Shown here: piece by piece, positions 17,385 through 25,551 of the stretch
Numbering within the stretch: the first letter of the stretch is position 1
Layout: every line of letters begins with the position of its first letter
NCBI RefSeq assembly: GCF_019970065.1
Contig: NZ_JAHXYH010000004.1
Coordinates: 310,001 to 374,000, forward strand
Reading direction: 5' to 3'
From: Chryseobacterium sp. OSA05B
GTDB lineage: Bacteria > Bacteroidota > Bacteroidia > Flavobacteriales > Weeksellaceae
Length of the DNA stretch: 64,000 nucleotides
Translations under genes and position numbers: made by a program
The notes under the pieces: model-generated
What the model was told of the DNA's origin: nothing
Database searches by the model: none
Seen by the model: only the letters and a program-made list of their open reading frames with translations

Positions 17385-17430
17385 AGAAGGCAGGAGGATA
17401 GAAGAGGGGGCTGGAAGTTACTACTAGGTC
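17385..17430 (+). repeat. Second copy of the purine-rich intergenic repeat
   Basis: AGAAGG, GGAGGATAG and GAAGAGGG units lead into GGCTGGAAGTTACT at 17409-17422, the same 14-mer found inverted at 14235-14248. It directly follows the second DUF3078 stop codon. Looser relatives lie at 5953-5985 and about 4768-4795. Confidence 0.55.
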
Positions 17431-17530
17431 GACAGTTATTATAATGGAGTTATCTCTTTAAAAGAACAGAAAGCTTAGATTCGACTTCAATAACCTCCAT
17501 TTTCAAGCTTCAAACTTTCATCTTACCAAT

Positions 17531-17561
17531 AAAAAAGCACTTCAAAGAGAAGTGCTTTTTT
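17531..17561. terminator. Bidirectional terminator between DUF3078 and sufD
   Basis: Perfect 13-base stem AAAAAAGCACTTC (17531-17543) and GAAGTGCTTTTTT (17549-17561) with a five-base loop. The A/T ends provide T-tracts on both strands for convergent genes. Confidence 0.9.
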
Positions 17562-17582
17562 GGGTATCAATTTATATTAGTC

Positions 17583-18890
17583 TTAAAATTCTAAATCCAC
17601 CTGTAGCTTTTCAGCTAAAAGTTTCGAAATTTTTTCTTTAAGCGGTTCAATATCGATGTTCTGCATCGCATCATTAGCAAAAGCATATAAAAGCAAAGCC
17701 TGCGCTTCTTTTTTAGAAATACCTCTTGCTCTTAAATAAAACAGCGCATCTTCATTCAGCTGCCCCACAGTACATCCGTGAGAACATTTTACATCATCAG
17801 CAAAGATCTCCAACTGAGGTTTGGTATCAATGGAAGCCCCTTCGCTCAGTAATACATTATTGTTCTGCTGGTAAGCATTGGTTTTCTGGGCAATTCTATC
17901 TACGAAAACCTTCCCGTTGAAAACACCGTGAGCATTCCCATCGAAAATACCTTTGTAGTTCTGGTAGCTTTCACAGTTCGGGAAATTGTGGTGAACCGCC
18001 GTGTGGTGATCTACCAGCTGATCTTTCCCAATAATTGTGATTCCATTCATAAACGAATTGATATTGCTTCCGTTATGAATGAAGTCCAGGTTGTTTCTTA
18101 TCAGTTTTCCTCCGAAAGAGAAGGTATTTACAGTTGTTAAACTGTCTTTTTCCTGCCTTGCGAAAGTACTGTCGATAAGATATGACGTATTGTTGTCGTT
18201 CTGAAGTTTATGCCAGTCTGCTTTTGCATTCGGATAAGTAAAGATCTCCGTTACAGAATTCGTCAGCACATACGTACTGTCGAAATTGTGGTGACTTTCT
18301 ATAACCTCTACTTTAGCGCCTTCTTCTACAATCAGTAAGTTTCTTGTATTGTAGAATGTGTTTTCTTCCTGATTCTGAGAAATATAAAAAACGTGAATCG
18401 GTTTTTCGATCACTACATTTTTAGGAACTTTCAAAAAGAAACCATACTTGCAGTAAGCAAGGTTCAAGTTTGTGAAAGCAGTATCTTTAGAAGTAATGGT
18501 ATTAAAATACTTATCAAATACTTCTTTATGTTTCTCATCATTCAACGCATAGTTGAATGAAAGAAACTCTACGTTTTCAATAGAAACTTTCGAAAGCTCT
18601 TTATGAAGTTTACCATTCACAAAAACGATCCAGTCAAAATTTTCTTCACCTAAATGCAGCTGATCCAGCTGTTCTTTGGTGATATTGTGACTTTCTTTCG
18701 GGAAAAAATTATAGTTTTTCTCCGTGATTTCTTTGATGCTGGTATATTTATATTCTTCGTCTTTTTTTGTCGGAAAACCTAAGTTTTCGAAATTCTGAAG
18801 AGCAGTTTTTCTTTCTTCATCCAGAAATCTGTGACGAAGGCTCTCCAAAAATTCACCGTGATTGTCAATAATCTGATCGTATAAAGCCAT
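17583..18890 (-). CDS. sufD: Fe-S cluster assembly protein SufD
   Basis: 435 residues from the start MALYDQIIDNHGEF; upstream in-frame GTG (18911) and ATG (18908) starts would add seven or six residues. It has the SufB/SufD beta-helix core, recognisable in KVEVIESH, the block from LVDHHTAVHHNFPNCES through YKGIFDGNAHGVFNGKV, KTNAYQQNNNVLLSEGA and KCSHGCTVGQLNEDALFYLRARGI. SufD pairs with SufB and the SufC ATPase as the SufBC2D scaffold. It is the last gene of the operon and ends at a strong bidirectional terminator. Confidence 0.95.
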   Translation of the reverse strand: MALYDQIIDNHGEFLESLRHRFLDEERKTALQNFENLGFPTKKDEEYKYTSIKEITEKNYNFFPKESHNITKEQLDQLHLGEENFDWIVFVNGKLHKELSKVSIENVEFLSFNYALNDEKHKEVFDKYFNTITSKDTAFTNLNLAYCKYGFFLKVPKNVVIEKPIHVFYISQNQEENTFYNTRNLLIVEEGAKVEVIESHHNFDSTYVLTNSVTEIFTYPNAKADWHKLQNDNNTSYLIDSTFARQEKDSLTTVNTFSFGGKLIRNNLDFIHNGSNINSFMNGITIIGKDQLVDHHTAVHHNFPNCESYQNYKGIFDGNAHGVFNGKVFVDRIAQKTNAYQQNNNVLLSEGASIDTKPQLEIFADDVKCSHGCTVGQLNEDALFYLRARGISKKEAQALLLYAFANDAMQNIDIEPLKEKISKLLAEKLQVDLEF

Positions 18891-19008
18891 TACTGATATT
18901 TCGGCCATCACACCTTATTTTATATATTTAAAAATAATATTATTTACTGCGGGTTTTCCGCATCTTCAGAAAGGATTGATAAAATCCCTGCTGAAAAGAG
19001 TTTTCTTC

Positions 19009-19752
19009 TTAGTTAAGAAGCCAGTCGTACCCTTTTGCTTCCAGTTCTAAAGCAAGAGATTTATCACCTGTTTTGATGATTTTTCCATTAGCAAGAACGT
19101 GAACGAAGTCAGGCTGGATATAGTTAAGCAATCTCTGATAGTGAGTAATCAGAAGGACTGCATTCCCTTCGTTTTTAAAATGGTTCACACCGTCTGCAAC
19201 AATTCTTAAGGCATCGATATCAAGACCTGAATCTGTTTCATCAAGAATAGCCAGTTTCGGATTAAGCATCATCATCTGGAAGATCTCGTTTCTTTTCTTT
19301 TCACCTCCAGAGAATCCTTCGTTCAGTGATCTTGAAAGGAAGTCTTTTTTTATACCTAATTGCTCAGACTTTTCACGGATAAGGGCAAGCATTTCTTTTG
19401 CCGGCATTTCCTCAAGTCCGTTTGCTTTTCTTGTTTCGTTTAAAGCAGCTTTAATAAAGTTGGTTACAGAAACTCCCGGAATTTCCACCGGATACTGGAA
19501 AGAAAGGAAGATTCCTTTGTGTGCTCTTTCTTCAGGAGCATCTTCACTGATGTTTTCTCCCTGGAATAGAATTTCTCCGTCCGTTACTTCATAATCTTCT
19601 TTTCCTGCAATTACAGAAGAAAGAGTAGATTTTCCAGCTCCGTTCGGTCCCATGATAGCATGAACTTCGCCCGGCTTTATTTCAAGATTAATACCTTTTA
19701 AAATTTCTGCGCCGTCTTCAATTTTGGCGTGCAAGTTTTTGATTTCTAACAT
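19009..19752 (-). CDS. sufC: Fe-S cluster assembly ATPase SufC
   Basis: 247 residues, the usual SufC length. Walker A GPNGAGKST is at 35-43, followed by the Q-loop region SFQYPVEIPG, ABC signature FSGGEKKRNEIFQ, Walker B LAILDETDSGLDID and the switch His in LLITHYQRLL. SufC drives conformational change of the SufBCD scaffold during cluster assembly in the cytoplasm. The gap to sufB is 197 bases and to sufD about 118 bases, longer than typical within an operon, but all genes share orientation. Confidence 0.96.
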   Translation of the reverse strand: MLEIKNLHAKIEDGAEILKGINLEIKPGEVHAIMGPNGAGKSTLSSVIAGKEDYEVTDGEILFQGENISEDAPEERAHKGIFLSFQYPVEIPGVSVTNFIKAALNETRKANGLEEMPAKEMLALIREKSEQLGIKKDFLSRSLNEGFSGGEKKRNEIFQMMMLNPKLAILDETDSGLDIDALRIVADGVNHFKNEGNAVLLITHYQRLLNYIQPDFVHVLANGKIIKTGDKSLALELEAKGYDWLLN

Positions 19753-19949
19753 AGTTTTAATATGATAATTTGGCCATCAGATAATTTTACAATTTATTGA
19801 CTGCCGCCTTTTTCGATGTTATATGATTTATTTTTGCTGGTTTGAATAACAAACCCCTTTTCCTAAATATATTCCTGATAATTTACCTTCGAATTAAGAG
19901 CTCTCCACAACTCTTCGTTTTCAGGTTTTCAAATTACCACAATTTTAAA

Positions 19950-21398
19950 TTATCCTACAGAACCCTCAAGAGAGATCTCCAATAATTTTTGTGCTTCAAT
20001 GGCAAATTCCATTGGAAGTTTATTCAATACTTCTTTACTGAAACCGTTTACGATCAAAGCAATTGCTTTTTCCGTATTGATCCCTCTCTGGTTACAGTAG
20101 AAGATCTGGTCTTCTCCGATTTTTGAAGTCGTAGCTTCATGCTCAAGCTGGGCAGTAGGATCTTTGATTTCAATGTATGGGAAGGTATGTGCACCACAGT
20201 CATTACCCATCAACAGAGAGTCACACTGTGAAAAGTTTCTTGCTCCTTTTGCAGAAGGCATTACTTTCACCTGACCTCTGTATGAATTCTGAGATTTCCC
20301 TGCAGAGATACCTTTTGAAATGATCGTTGATCTCGTATTCTTTCCGATGTGGATCATTTTTGTCCCTGTATCTGCATACTGGTGATTGTTGGTCACTGCG
20401 ATAGAGTAGAACTCTCCGATAGATCCGTCACCTTTCAAGATACAAGAAGGGTATTTCCATGTTACTGCAGAACCTGTTTCCACCTGTGTCCATGAGATTT
20501 TTGCTTTCTTTTCACATAATCCTCTTTTGGTTACAAAATTGAAAACACCTCCTTTTCCTTCTTCATTTCCCGGATACCAGTTCTGAACGGTTGAGTATTT
20601 AATCTCAGCGTTGTCCATGGCAATCAGTTCTACTACGGCTGCGTGAAGCTGATTTTCATCTCTTGAAGGGGCTGTACATCCCTCAAGATAAGAAACATAA
20701 CTTCCTTCATCTGCGATTACAAGTGTTCTTTCAAACTGTCCTGTTCCAGCCTGATTGATACGGAAGTAAGTGGAAAGTTCCATCGGGCATCGTACGCCTT
20801 TTGGAATATAGCAGAAACTTCCGTCAGAAAATACCGCGGAATTTAATGCTGAATAAAAATTATCTCCTCTCGGAACTACTTTTCCAAGATATTTTCTTAC
20901 CAAATCAGGATGGTTTTTAATAGCCTCCGAAATAGAACAGAAAATAATTCCTTTCTCCATCAGGGTATCCTGGAAAGTTGTTTTCACAGAAACTGAATCT
21001 ATTACGATGTCTACAGCGACTCCTGAAAGTCTTTTCTGTTCTTCGATATTGATCCCAAGTTTCGCGAAAGTCTTTAATAATTCAGGGTCTACCTCATCAA
21101 GGCTTTCCAGTTCCGGTTTTGATTTTGGCGCAGCATAGTAACGGATTGCTTGAAAATCAGGCTTTTCATATTTAATGTTGGCCCACGTAGGTTCTGTCAT
21201 TTTCAGCCAGATCCTGAAAGATTCCAAACGCCATTCTGTCATCCATTCCGGCTCCTCTTTTTTAGCAGAGATCGCACGAACGATATCTTCATTTAAACCG
21301 ATTGGAAACTCTTCATAATCCAGTTTCGTTTCCCACCCGAATTCATATTTTTTATTTTCTAGATCGACTCTTAAATCGTCTTCAGTATATTTACTCAT
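19950..21398 (-). CDS. sufB: Fe-S cluster assembly scaffold SufB
   Basis: 482 residues, standard length. Typical SufB blocks are present: VPRGDNFYSALNSAVFSDGS, IPKGVRCPMELSTYFRIN, SYLEGCTAPSRDENQLHAAV, CEKKAKISWTQVETGSAVTW, YPSCILKGDGSIGEFYSIAV, RNFSQCDSLLMGNDCGAHTF and the C-terminal LEHEATTSKIGEDQIFYCNQ with NGFSKEVL. SufB is the main scaffold on which the nascent cluster forms, with conserved Cys and His residues. It follows the A-type carrier gene by 73 bases. Confidence 0.97.
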   Translation of the reverse strand: MSKYTEDDLRVDLENKKYEFGWETKLDYEEFPIGLNEDIVRAISAKKEEPEWMTEWRLESFRIWLKMTEPTWANIKYEKPDFQAIRYYAAPKSKPELESLDEVDPELLKTFAKLGINIEEQKRLSGVAVDIVIDSVSVKTTFQDTLMEKGIIFCSISEAIKNHPDLVRKYLGKVVPRGDNFYSALNSAVFSDGSFCYIPKGVRCPMELSTYFRINQAGTGQFERTLVIADEGSYVSYLEGCTAPSRDENQLHAAVVELIAMDNAEIKYSTVQNWYPGNEEGKGGVFNFVTKRGLCEKKAKISWTQVETGSAVTWKYPSCILKGDGSIGEFYSIAVTNNHQYADTGTKMIHIGKNTRSTIISKGISAGKSQNSYRGQVKVMPSAKGARNFSQCDSLLMGNDCGAHTFPYIEIKDPTAQLEHEATTSKIGEDQIFYCNQRGINTEKAIALIVNGFSKEVLNKLPMEFAIEAQKLLEISLEGSVG

Positions 21399-21471
21399 TG
21401 TTTTTTTTGATTTCAGATATCAGACTTCAGATCTCAGAAACAGATCTGACATCCACTATCTAATGTCTTTT

Positions 21472-21801
21472 CTATAAAGAAAAACTCTCTCCACAACCAC
21501 ACGTTCTGGATGCATTAGGATTGTTGAAAACAAACCCCTTTCCGTTTAATCCTCCTGAATATTCTAGGATTGTTCCTGCTAAATAAAGGATAGATTTTTT
21601 CTCAACAATAATTTTCACATCATTGTCTTCGAAAACTTGATCTGTGTCTGTTTTTTGATTGTCAAATCCCAAAACATACTCTAAACCAGAACATCCTCCA
21701 CTTTTTACCCCTACTCTTATATAATCTTCAGCAGGGTTGAAGCCATCTTCCGACATAAGTTGGATGGCTTTTGCCTTTGCTTGGTCTGATACTTTTATCA
21801 T
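21472..21801 (-). CDS. A-type Fe-S carrier (SufA/IscA/HesB family)
   Basis: 109 residues with the three conserved ligand cysteines of the HesB/IscA fold: Cys37 in SGGCSGLEY and Cys101/Cys103 in the C-terminal CGCGESFSL. The intermediate motif NGKGFVFNNPNAS is typical. A-type carriers receive clusters from the scaffold and pass them to apo-proteins. As the first gene of the suf operon it most likely functions as SufA; distinguishing SufA from ErpA or IscA needs a phylogeny. Confidence 0.9.
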   Translation of the reverse strand: MIKVSDQAKAKAIQLMSEDGFNPAEDYIRVGVKSGGCSGLEYVLGFDNQKTDTDQVFEDNDVKIIVEKKSILYLAGTILEYSGGLNGKGFVFNNPNASRTCGCGESFSL

Positions 21802-21828
21802 TGTATTTATTTAGAATGATTTAATGAT

Positions 21829-21836
21829 GCAAAAAT
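21829..21836 (-). promoter_or_regulatory. Promoter -7 box of the suf operon
   Basis: Minus-strand TATTTTTG, exact TAnnTTTG, 27 bases before the ATG of the A-type carrier. No obvious TTTG -33. Confidence 0.5.
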
Positions 21837-21900
21837 ACGAACAAAAATCAGGATATAAAAATCGGCATTTTTATTTTATCGATTTTTATTATTGATGACT

Positions 21901-21908
21901 TAACTTTG
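21901..21908 (+). promoter_or_regulatory. Promoter -7 box of the GLPGLI gene
   Basis: TAACTTTG, exact TAnnTTTG, 38 bases before the ATG. Divergent from the suf promoter. Confidence 0.5.
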
Positions 21909-21946
21909 TTAACCTTTTGAAATCCAAACTATAAATTTATTCTACA

Positions 21947-22786
21947 ATGAAAAAAATAGGCATTCTTGCTCTAGCGCTGTTTATGCAGCATATTTCCGCA
22001 CAAAATAACAGGTTTGTGTATCAGGTTACGATGAAACCTGATGCGGAAAATAAAACCGATATTAAAACTGAAAATGCATATTTAGATATTTCCGGCGAAA
22101 AGTCGCTTTTTTATTCTGAAAACAGATATAAACGGGATTCCACGTTACAGAAGGCCTTTCAGGGCGGTGGAGGCAGAGGCTCCATTAACAGAGAGCAAAT
22201 GGAAGCGTTCAGAACCCAAATCAATTATTCGATTGAAAAAGACAAATCCAGCCAGAAAATGACATTTAAGGACAGAATCGGAAGGGATATTTATGTATAT
22301 GAGGAAGATCGTCCTCTGAACTGGAAGATGTCTTCTGAAACGACGAAGATTGGAGAGTACAAAGTTCAAAAGGCGACAACGGATTTTGCAGGAAGAAAAT
22401 GGACAGCCTGGTTTACTACAGATCTTCCTTATCAGGACGGACCGTATAAATTTGGAGGCCTTCCAGGGCTGATCGTTAAAGTAGAAGATGATAAGGGAGA
22501 ATATTCTTTTGATCTGATGAAGAATTATAAGATTGGCGAACTCGTTACTTTAAATCAGTTTGGAAATACTGTAAAAGTAAAAAGAGCAGACTACGTAAAA
22601 CAACAGGAAAAATATAGAAAGGACCCTGCGTCATTTATGCAGAGTGGCGGTGGCGGCGGTTTTCCTGGTCCACCAAGATCATCGGGTGGAGGCGGAAATC
22701 AAAATCCGGCAGACATGAGAAAGAGGATGGAGGAGAGAGCAAAAGAAGAAGCCAAGAGAAACAGCAATCCGATCGAATTGCAATAA
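21947..22786 (+). CDS. GLPGLI-family secreted protein
   Basis: 279 residues. The signal peptide ends near 18 (ISA/QNN). The family-naming motif appears as GGLPGLIVKVEDDKGEYSF around residues 165-185, preceded by the conserved TAWFTTDLPYQDGPYKF block. The C-terminal 55 residues are Gly/Pro-rich (SGGGGGFPGPPRSSGGGG) and then highly charged, an unusual tail for the family, which normally ends soon after the beta domain. GLPGLI proteins are Bacteroidota-specific with unknown function, sometimes linked to mineral or metal uptake by association. Monocistronic, with its own terminator. Confidence 0.9.
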   Translation: MKKIGILALALFMQHISAQNNRFVYQVTMKPDAENKTDIKTENAYLDISGEKSLFYSENRYKRDSTLQKAFQGGGGRGSINREQMEAFRTQINYSIEKDKSSQKMTFKDRIGRDIYVYEEDRPLNWKMSSETTKIGEYKVQKATTDFAGRKWTAWFTTDLPYQDGPYKFGGLPGLIVKVEDDKGEYSFDLMKNYKIGELVTLNQFGNTVKVKRADYVKQQEKYRKDPASFMQSGGGGGFPGPPRSSGGGGNQNPADMRKRMEERAKEEAKRNSNPIELQ

Positions 22787-22792
22787 AAAAAT

Positions 22793-22828
22793 AAACCCTG
22801 AAGAAACTCTTCAAGGTTTTTATTTTTT
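22793..22828 (+). terminator. Terminator of the GLPGLI gene
   Basis: AAACCCTGAAGA (22793-22804) with TCTTCAAGGTTT (22808-22819), three-base loop, one bulge/mismatch, then T-rich tract. It could also act on the convergent metallopeptidase gene. Confidence 0.75.
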
Positions 22829-22839
22829 GTTTAGATCAT

Positions 22840-23697
22840 TTATTTCAAAAGTTGGTTGAACGTATCTCCCTGCTTAATATCTCCTGTATTATAGCCTTTC
22901 AGAAACCATTCCTTACGCTGGGCAGAAGAGCCATGAGTAAAGCTTTCCTGATTAACATATCCTTGAGATCTTTTCTGGATATTGTCATCACCTACGGCTT
23001 GCGCCGCATCTATCGCTGATTCTATATCGCCTGGCTCCAGAATACCTTTTGTATCATTCGTTCGTTTTGCCCACACTCCGGCATAAAAATCTGCCTGAAG
23101 TTCAGTGGCTACAGAAACCCTGTTCATATCTGCTTCGGAATATCTTCCGCTTCTTCTTAATGCGTCTACTTTCTGTGTCGTTCCCAGAAGGGTCTGTACA
23201 TGATGGCCTACTTCATGAGCGAGAACATAAGCAACAGTAAATTCCGTTACTTGAGCTCCGAATCTCTGCTGAAGCTCATTAAAAAAGGTCATATCCATGT
23301 AGACCTTCTGGTCTGCAGGGCAATAGAATGGTCCCATTGCTGACTGAGCTGTTCCGCATCCGGATTGAGTGGTATCTTCAAAAAGAACAATCTCCGGTTT
23401 AGTATAGGTCATCCCATTTTCTTTAAAGATCTGGTCCCAGGTAACAATGTTCCATTTACCCATCATATCAACCATTTCTCCAATTTTTTGTTCCTGGGCA
23501 GTGAGTTCCCGCTTCTGTCCGCTTCCGGAAGACTGGACACTACCGGAGTTCAGAATACCTGAAGGATCACCTCCTAAAAAGAAAATAATCGCAGCTATAA
23601 TCAAAGTTCCGAGTCCTCCACCTACAACCATACCTCCGCTGCCACCAGAACCACGGCGGTCATCTACGTTCCCGCCTCTATCGTCTGTCCATTTCAT
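22840..23697 (-). CDS. ypfJ: YpfJ-type neutral zinc metallopeptidase
   Basis: 285 residues. The Gly/Asp/Arg-rich N-terminus MKWTDDRGGNVDDRRG is characteristic of the YpfJ (KPN_02809) family. A membrane anchor spans about 23-42, and the zinc-binding motif HEVGHH is at 161-166 inside LAHEVGHHVQTLLG. A downstream ELQADFYAGVWA segment supplies the third (Glu) ligand region, and FTHGSSAQRKEWFLKGY closes the domain. The catalytic part is outside the cytoplasmic membrane by the inferred anchor orientation. Substrates are unknown. Confidence 0.93.
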   Translation of the reverse strand: MKWTDDRGGNVDDRRGSGGSGGMVVGGGLGTLIIAAIIFFLGGDPSGILNSGSVQSSGSGQKRELTAQEQKIGEMVDMMGKWNIVTWDQIFKENGMTYTKPEIVLFEDTTQSGCGTAQSAMGPFYCPADQKVYMDMTFFNELQQRFGAQVTEFTVAYVLAHEVGHHVQTLLGTTQKVDALRRSGRYSEADMNRVSVATELQADFYAGVWAKRTNDTKGILEPGDIESAIDAAQAVGDDNIQKRSQGYVNQESFTHGSSAQRKEWFLKGYNTGDIKQGDTFNQLLK

Positions 23698-23747
23698 AAT
23701 ATAAATTTTTGCCTTGTAAATTTAAAATAATATCATTACTAAATTAC

Positions 23748-23755
23748 TACTTTTG
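23748..23755 (+). promoter_or_regulatory. Promoter -7 box for the 23774 three-gene unit
   Basis: TACTTTTG, exact TAnnTTTG, 18 bases before the GTG start. Short leader predicted. Confidence 0.5.
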
Positions 23756-23773
23756 TGAAAAATTACTGCCCGC

Positions 23774-24094
23774 GTGAAAAAAATTAAACTTTGCCTGTTA
23801 TCAGTTGGGATAATGGCATTTACAGCCTGTAAAAAAGAGAAAGAAGACGAAGTAAACAGCGTAGACAAGACTGGCTCTATTGAAACAGAACTCTCCGTTG
23901 AACATATCGACAATGCTGATATTCTTATTACCAAGCACAAGATCTGGAAGGATAAAAAGTTATTCAAAGAAATTGTAAAAAAAGACACGATTCCAAGTCT
24001 TGGAGATACTCTTGTAGGAGGAGAAGATAGTGATGGCAACGACCATATTGCCAAAACGAAAAAAGACTATGAATTTTTTATAACGGTTCAATAA
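23774..24094 (+). CDS. Small lipoprotein of unknown function
   Basis: 106 residues, starting with GTG; no in-frame ATG gives a signal peptide, and the -7 box 18 bases upstream supports this start. The lipobox FTAC places the acylated Cys at 19, followed by a Lys/Glu-rich linker. The mature domain contains VEHIDNADILITKHKIWKDK and an acidic segment VGGEDSDGNDHI. No family recognised. The stop overlaps the next start as TAATG, indicating translational coupling to a second lipoprotein and then a glutathionylspermidine-synthase-like enzyme, so it probably acts with them. Confidence 0.75.
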   Translation: MKKIKLCLLSVGIMAFTACKKEKEDEVNSVDKTGSIETELSVEHIDNADILITKHKIWKDKKLFKEIVKKDTIPSLGDTLVGGEDSDGNDHIAKTKKDYEFFITVQ

Positions 24095-24420
24095 TGAAAA
24101 AGTCAAGTTCTATCAAATTACTTTTCGTCACAGGTGTATTGGCTGCCTGCTCTCAAGAAAAACCTAAAGATAAAGCAGAAAAGAAAGTCTACATGAGATC
24201 CGATACTACGGCTTCTTATTCCAGATCCCATGGTTTTATGACGGGAATTCTCCTGTATCATGCTTTCAGACCATACGGGGCTTACAGCTACGGATCTTAT
24301 CAGAAAGCCGGCTATTACAGTGATGCGATAAGCACCAAATCCAATGTCGGAAGAAATAATTACAAAGGAAATGTGGTAAGAGGCCAATTGGGAAGAAGCG
24401 GTTTCAGTGCATCATCATAA
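24094..24420 (+). CDS. YgiB/UPF0323-like lipoprotein
   Basis: 108 residues with lipobox LAAC (Cys about 19). The mature part is short, Ser/Tyr/Gly-rich (HAFRPYGAYSYGSYQKAGYY) and ends RGQLGRSGFSASS, resembling the Gly/Ser-rich tails of YgiB and UPF0323 lipoproteins. In Proteobacteria and Campylobacterota such proteins are encoded directly before a glutathionylspermidine-synthase-like ATP-grasp enzyme, exactly as here (3-base gap). The similarity is judged by context and composition and so is tentative. Its start overlaps the upstream stop (TAATG). Confidence 0.7.
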   Translation: MKKSSSIKLLFVTGVLAACSQEKPKDKAEKKVYMRSDTTASYSRSHGFMTGILLYHAFRPYGAYSYGSYQKAGYYSDAISTKSNVGRNNYKGNVVRGQLGRSGFSASS

Positions 24421-24423
24421 ACT

Positions 24424-25551
24424 ATGGAAAGAATTCAATCACAGTTCAGGAAGAACTGGCAGCATAAGCTTGAAAATCTAGGCTTCGGATATCATTCTCT
24501 GGATGGACTTTATTGGGATGAAAGTCATTATTATCAATTTAGCGCAGAAGAAATTAATACCATAGAAACAGCCACGGCAGAACTCTGGCAGATGTGTCTG
24601 GAAGCGGTAGATTATATTATTGCAAAAAATCTTTGGGACAAGTTCAATATTCCTGAATGGTTCCGGAATTATATCATTATGAGCTGGGAAGAAGATCATC
24701 CTTCTATTTACGGGAGATTTGATTTCGGTTTTGATGGTAAAAACCTGAAATTACTGGAATTTAATGCTGATACACCCACGTCACTGTACGAAGGTTCGGT
24801 CATTCAATGGTATTGGCTTCAGGAATTGTGCCCGTATAAAGATCAGTTTAACTCGATTCATGAGAAGCTGGTGGGATATTGGAAGCATCTGAAAAATTAT
24901 ATGAATCCGCACCATATTTATTTTGCATCTCTTACCAATATTGAAGATGTAACCAATGTGGAATATATGCGTGACTGTGCTTCACAGGCGGGTTTTGATA
25001 CGGAATTTATACCTGTTCAGGACATCGGATGGGCGGAGGATATCTCAGAATTCGTAGCCGGAGACCGCTCGGTGATGGAATATATTTTCAAGCTTTATCC
25101 TTATGAATGGATTCTTGCAGACGGCTTCGGAGAAAAACTTGTAAAAAACGGCTTCAGATCTCAATGGATAGAACCTGCCTGGAAAATTTTACTTTCATCC
25201 AAAGCGCTTCTTCCGATTCTTTGGGAGATGTATCCGAATCATCCTTATCTGCTGGAATCTTATTTTGAACCCAGACATCTGAAAGATTTTGCCAAAAAAC
25301 CTATTTATTCGAGAGAGGGAGCGAATGTGATCCTTCACAAAAACAATATTCCGGTTGAGCAGAACGATGGTGTGTATGGTAAAGAAGGTTTTATTTATCA
25401 GCAGTTATTTGACCTTCCCAACTTTAGTGGCAATTATCCCGTCATAGGCAGCTGGGTCATTGGGCAGGAGCCTGCCGGTATCGGGATCAGGGAAAGTGTT
25501 CACCTGATCACCAATAACCAGAGCCGTTTTGTTCCTCACCTTATCGGTTAA
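24424..25551 (+). CDS. Glutathionylspermidine-synthase-family ATP-grasp protein (YgiC-like)
   Basis: 375 residues, close to E. coli YgiC/YjfC. Family blocks: GRFDFGFDGKNLKLLEFNAD with the substrate/Mg-binding Asn-Ala-Asp, TPTSLYEGSVIQWYW, EPAWKILLSSKALLPILWE, HPYLLESYF, KPIYSREGANV and the closing VIGSWVIGQEPAGIGIRES. This is the C-terminal synthetase domain only; no amidase domain is present. YgiC-type proteins form a peptide-like bond with ATP, but their true substrates are unresolved. Last gene of the trio. Its 3' end overlaps the convergent LTA-synthase-like gene by 11 bases. Confidence 0.9.
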   Translation: MERIQSQFRKNWQHKLENLGFGYHSLDGLYWDESHYYQFSAEEINTIETATAELWQMCLEAVDYIIAKNLWDKFNIPEWFRNYIIMSWEEDHPSIYGRFDFGFDGKNLKLLEFNADTPTSLYEGSVIQWYWLQELCPYKDQFNSIHEKLVGYWKHLKNYMNPHHIYFASLTNIEDVTNVEYMRDCASQAGFDTEFIPVQDIGWAEDISEFVAGDRSVMEYIFKLYPYEWILADGFGEKLVKNGFRSQWIEPAWKILLSSKALLPILWEMYPNHPYLLESYFEPRHLKDFAKKPIYSREGANVILHKNNIPVEQNDGVYGKEGFIYQQLFDLPNFSGNYPVIGSWVIGQEPAGIGIRESVHLITNNQSRFVPHLIG

